Part shown: positions 6,225 to 7,872 of the stretch, piece after piece
Numbering within the stretch: the stretch's first letter is position 1
How the letters are laid out: each line of letters starts with the position of its first letter
NCBI GenBank assembly: GCA_902465755.1
Contig: CABQOK010000055.1
Coordinates: 1 to 7,872 of the forward strand
Length of the DNA stretch: 7,872 bases
Direction: 5' to 3'
Source: an uncultured Anaerococcus sp.
Lineage (GTDB): Bacteria > Bacillota > Clostridia > Tissierellales > Peptoniphilaceae
Notes under the pieces: generated by a model
Databases searched by the model: none
Told to the model about the DNA's origin: nothing
The model's input: the letters and a program-made list of their open reading frames with translations, nothing else
Program-made: the position numbers and the translations under genes

Positions 6225-6992
6225 ATGAGTTTAGAATATAATTTGAACTTTGTTAAGGACAAAGCTAAGAAATCCAACATAAAGAAAGCTATATCTATAT
6301 TGGAGAGAGGTTTTTACACCAAGAAAGAAGTATCTAGTTTCTTTCTCGATCCATTTGAGAGGAAAGTTATAAAAGATATTGCTAGAATTAATAATATAGA
6401 TATCGTATTTGTTGGTGGTAATGATAAATGCGAAAGAAAAATCTTTGTAGCAAATTACTATTATCTCCCTATAGAAGAGAGTAATTATATAAAAGTTCTT
6501 AGTTTTGACAGTAGTGATATCAAGCATCCTGATGTATTAGGTGCCTTAATCCATATGAGAATTGATAGAAATAGTATTGGTGATATATCTATATTAGAAA
6601 ATTCCGTAGAATTTGTTGTATTGGAAGAAGAAGCAGATTTTATTAAATATAATTTAAGTAAGATAAAAAAAGAGGGCATACACATTGAAATCAAAGAGGA
6701 ATGTAAATTAAATAAAGCAAAAGAAGATTATATTTCATCTACTAGCTTTATCTCTTCATTAAGACTAGATAATATAGTTTCTAGCCTCGTAAATACTTCT
6801 AGGTCTAAGGCTAAGATTTTGATAAATAATAGGCTTGTGAAGGTTGATCATCAAACGATAACAGATCCGAGCTATAATGTTGATGAAGGATCTATCTTAT
6901 CTATCAGAAAAGAAGGAAGATTTATCTTTGATAGGATAAAAGGACTTAGCAAAAAAGGAAACTATCACATAGAATATAGGAAATTAGTATGA
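6225..6992 (+). CDS. ylmH: YlmH-type S4-domain RNA-binding protein
   Basis: A 255-aa homolog of B. subtilis YlmH, an S4-domain protein reported to bind ribosomal or tRNA-associated RNA and help rescue stalled ribosomes, long known from the division-linked ylm cluster. The N-terminal part shows the family pattern FLDPFER (40-46), GGNDKCERK (64-72) and HPDVLGALIHMRIDRNSIGDI (101-121), where the usual HRDxLG is HPDVLG. The S4 domain begins at SSLRLDNIVSSL (about 177-188) and continues through SRSKAKILINNRLVKVD (193-209) to SIRKEGRF (225-232). ATG 6225 is the first possible ATG/GTG/TTG codon after the in-frame sepF stop, and the protein aligns with the family from there. However, no SD precedes it: the upstream bases are the terminator U-tract. 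ylmG, often found between sepF and ylmH, is absent. The stop overlaps lspA by four bases. Confidence 0.88.
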   Translation: MSLEYNLNFVKDKAKKSNIKKAISILERGFYTKKEVSSFFLDPFERKVIKDIARINNIDIVFVGGNDKCERKIFVANYYYLPIEESNYIKVLSFDSSDIKHPDVLGALIHMRIDRNSIGDISILENSVEFVVLEEEADFIKYNLSKIKKEGIHIEIKEECKLNKAKEDYISSTSFISSLRLDNIVSSLVNTSRSKAKILINNRLVKVDHQTITDPSYNVDEGSILSIRKEGRFIFDRIKGLSKKGNYHIEYRKLV

Positions 6993-7426
6993 TATATTTA
7001 ATAATTATAATATTGGGCCTTGTAATTGATAGGCTCACAAAAATTTATGCAGTTAACAACTTAATGGCAAAAAATATAGATGGCAAGTTGTTTAATTTAA
7101 CCTACCTTGAAAATAGGGGGGCGGCTTTTGGAATCTTACAAGATAAGAGGATGGTATTTATAATACTTACAAGTGCAATTGTAATATATTTGCTTTATTA
7201 TTTTGTTAAAAATATAAAAACAAGTCCAAGGATACTCAATATATCGCTTGCAATGATTATATCTGGAGCCATAGGTAACTTCTATGATAGGCTTATCCAA
7301 GGATATGTAGTAGATTTTATAGAGTTTTCTTTTGTGAAATTTCCGGTATTTAATGTCGCTGATATTTTGGTAACACTAGGTTGTGTCCTTATGATCATAT
7401 ACATAATATTCCATGGGGATAAATAA
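6989..7426 (+). CDS. lspA: Lipoprotein signal peptidase (signal peptidase II)
   Basis: Membrane aspartyl protease that cuts the signal peptide from prolipoproteins just before the lipidated cysteine. At 145 aa it is of normal length, with four hydrophobic segments (about 1-13, 54-74, 82-98 and 122-141). Family motifs are IDRLTK (13-18), NRGAAFGIL (42-50), [10 protein letters not shown] (93-102), GYVVDFIEF (105-113) and FPVFNVADI (118-126). The catalytic aspartates are D109 and D125. It starts inside the ylmH stop (ATGA) with a weak AGG eight bases upstream, so its translation is probably coupled to ylmH. Its stop shares a base with the ung start (TAATG). Association of lspA with ylmH and sepF is known from other Gram-positive bacteria. 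Confidence 0.97.
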   Translation: MIYLIIIILGLVIDRLTKIYAVNNLMAKNIDGKLFNLTYLENRGAAFGILQDKRMVFIILTSAIVIYLLYYFVKNIKTSPRILNISLAMIISGAIGNFYDRLIQGYVVDFIEFSFVKFPVFNVADILVTLGCVLMIIYIIFHGDK

Positions 7427-7872
7427 TGAGTGTACAAATTGGAAATGATTGGGATCAATTATTAAAAGAAGAGTGGGATAAGCCTTATTACAAAAATCTA
7501 AGAAAGTTCTTGATCAATGAATATAGGCACTATAATATATATCCCAATATGTATGATCTATTTAATGCACTCAAATATGTAAGTTATGATGATACCAAAG
7601 TTGTGATTTTAGGACAAGATCCCTACCATGGTAGGGGGCAAGCACACGGTTTTTCTTTTTCTGTAAAAAAGGATGTACCCATACCACCATCCTTGCTAAA
7701 TATATATAAGGAACTTAATAATGATTTGGGTCTTTTTATACCAGATAATGGAGACTTGACTAAGTGGGCTAAGCAAGGAGTTTTGCTTTTAAATACCGTC
7801 CTTACAGTCAGAGAAAAATCTCCAAATTCCCATAGGGGAAAAGGATGGGAGATACTTACGGATAGGATTATA
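7426..7872 (+). CDS. ung: Uracil-DNA glycosylase, family 1, N-terminal part (3'-truncated by window edge)
   Basis: Removes uracil from DNA as the first step of base excision repair. The frame is open from ATG 7426 to the window end, giving 149 residues of a protein usually near 220. The water-activating motif GQDPYHG lies at 63-69 (catalytic D65, with Y67), followed by [10 protein letters not shown] (71-80, with uracil-stacking F78), [11 protein letters not shown] (87-97) and [15 protein letters not shown] (114-128) with N123, which confers uracil specificity. SH (135-136) and GWE (140-142) follow. The C-terminal HPSPLS DNA-intercalation motif falls outside the window. The start is supported by GGGGA (7415-7419), six bases upstream, and overlaps the lspA stop by one base, so ung is the distal gene of the ylmH-lspA unit. 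Confidence 0.96.
   Translation, partial: MSVQIGNDWDQLLKEEWDKPYYKNLRKFLINEYRHYNIYPNMYDLFNALKYVSYDDTKVVILGQDPYHGRGQAHGFSFSVKKDVPIPPSLLNIYKELNNDLGLFIPDNGDLTKWAKQGVLLLNTVLTVREKSPNSHRGKGWEILTDRII

Noticed and set aside
6237..6242. Perfect TATAAT inside the first codons of ylmH as a promoter
   Set aside because: No convincing -35 at the right distance; transcripts would begin inside the gene with no suitable start codon nearby. Chance is likely in AT-rich sequence.
6231..6694. Two minus-strand open frames (6231-6527 and 6485-6694) within ylmH
   Set aside because: Low-complexity Ile/Phe/Ser-rich translations opposite a recognised gene.
1..7872. Possible mobile element, CRISPR array, toxin-antitoxin or defence system
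   Set aside because: I saw no long direct or terminal repeats, no spaced repeat units and no transposase, nuclease or toxin-like protein; every gene belongs to a recognised housekeeping family.

Overview
This is a compact, low-GC (about one third by eye) bacterial chromosome segment with every gene on the + strand. It looks like a clostridia-like member of the Bacillota (Firmicutes). Arginine is written mostly AGA/AGG, Shine-Dalgarno (SD) sequences are purine-rich, and the gene neighbourhoods der-plsY-gpsA and sepF-ylmH-lspA are ones known from Gram-positive bacteria. The style resembles Anaerococcus/Peptoniphilus-type anaerobic cocci, but that placement is a guess that a 16S or marker-gene search would have to confirm.

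Layout. The window opens inside aspS (C-terminal 332 codons, up to 999). A small two-helix membrane protein of the RseC/MucC family (1005-1421) and glyA (1421-2662) follow. Then come der/engA (2659-3972), plsY (3975-4550) and gpsA (4559-5542). All of these overlap or lie within 8 bases of each other, so 1-5542 reads as one transcription unit. The first real gap (5543-5609) carries a candidate promoter and a small inverted repeat. It precedes sepF (5610-6194). A clear rho-independent terminator (6193-6224) overlaps the sepF stop and runs directly into the ATG of ylmH (6225-6992). lspA (6989-7426) and the first 149 codons of ung (7426 to the window end) follow with overlapping stop/start codons. 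No stretch longer than about 70 bases lacks a gene.

How the genes fit together. The first block supplies translation (AspRS, the ribosome-assembly GTPase Der), one-carbon units (GlyA) and the glycerol-3-phosphate branch of phospholipid synthesis (GpsA makes glycerol-3-phosphate, PlsY acylates it). The second block contains the FtsZ-anchoring division protein SepF, the S4-domain RNA-binding protein YlmH, lipoprotein signal peptidase LspA, and uracil-DNA glycosylase Ung.

I found no mobile element, CRISPR array, tRNA/rRNA, toxin-antitoxin pair, defence system or other exotic system, and I do not think one is hidden here. The points worth a second look are modest. A terminator abuts the ylmH start, which has no SD. 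The SHMT has an altered PLP-phosphate loop. The SepF linker is long and carries repeated Phe-Lys motifs. PlsY and Der each have motif substitutions. An RseC-like protein is present without any Rnf or SoxR gene in the window.
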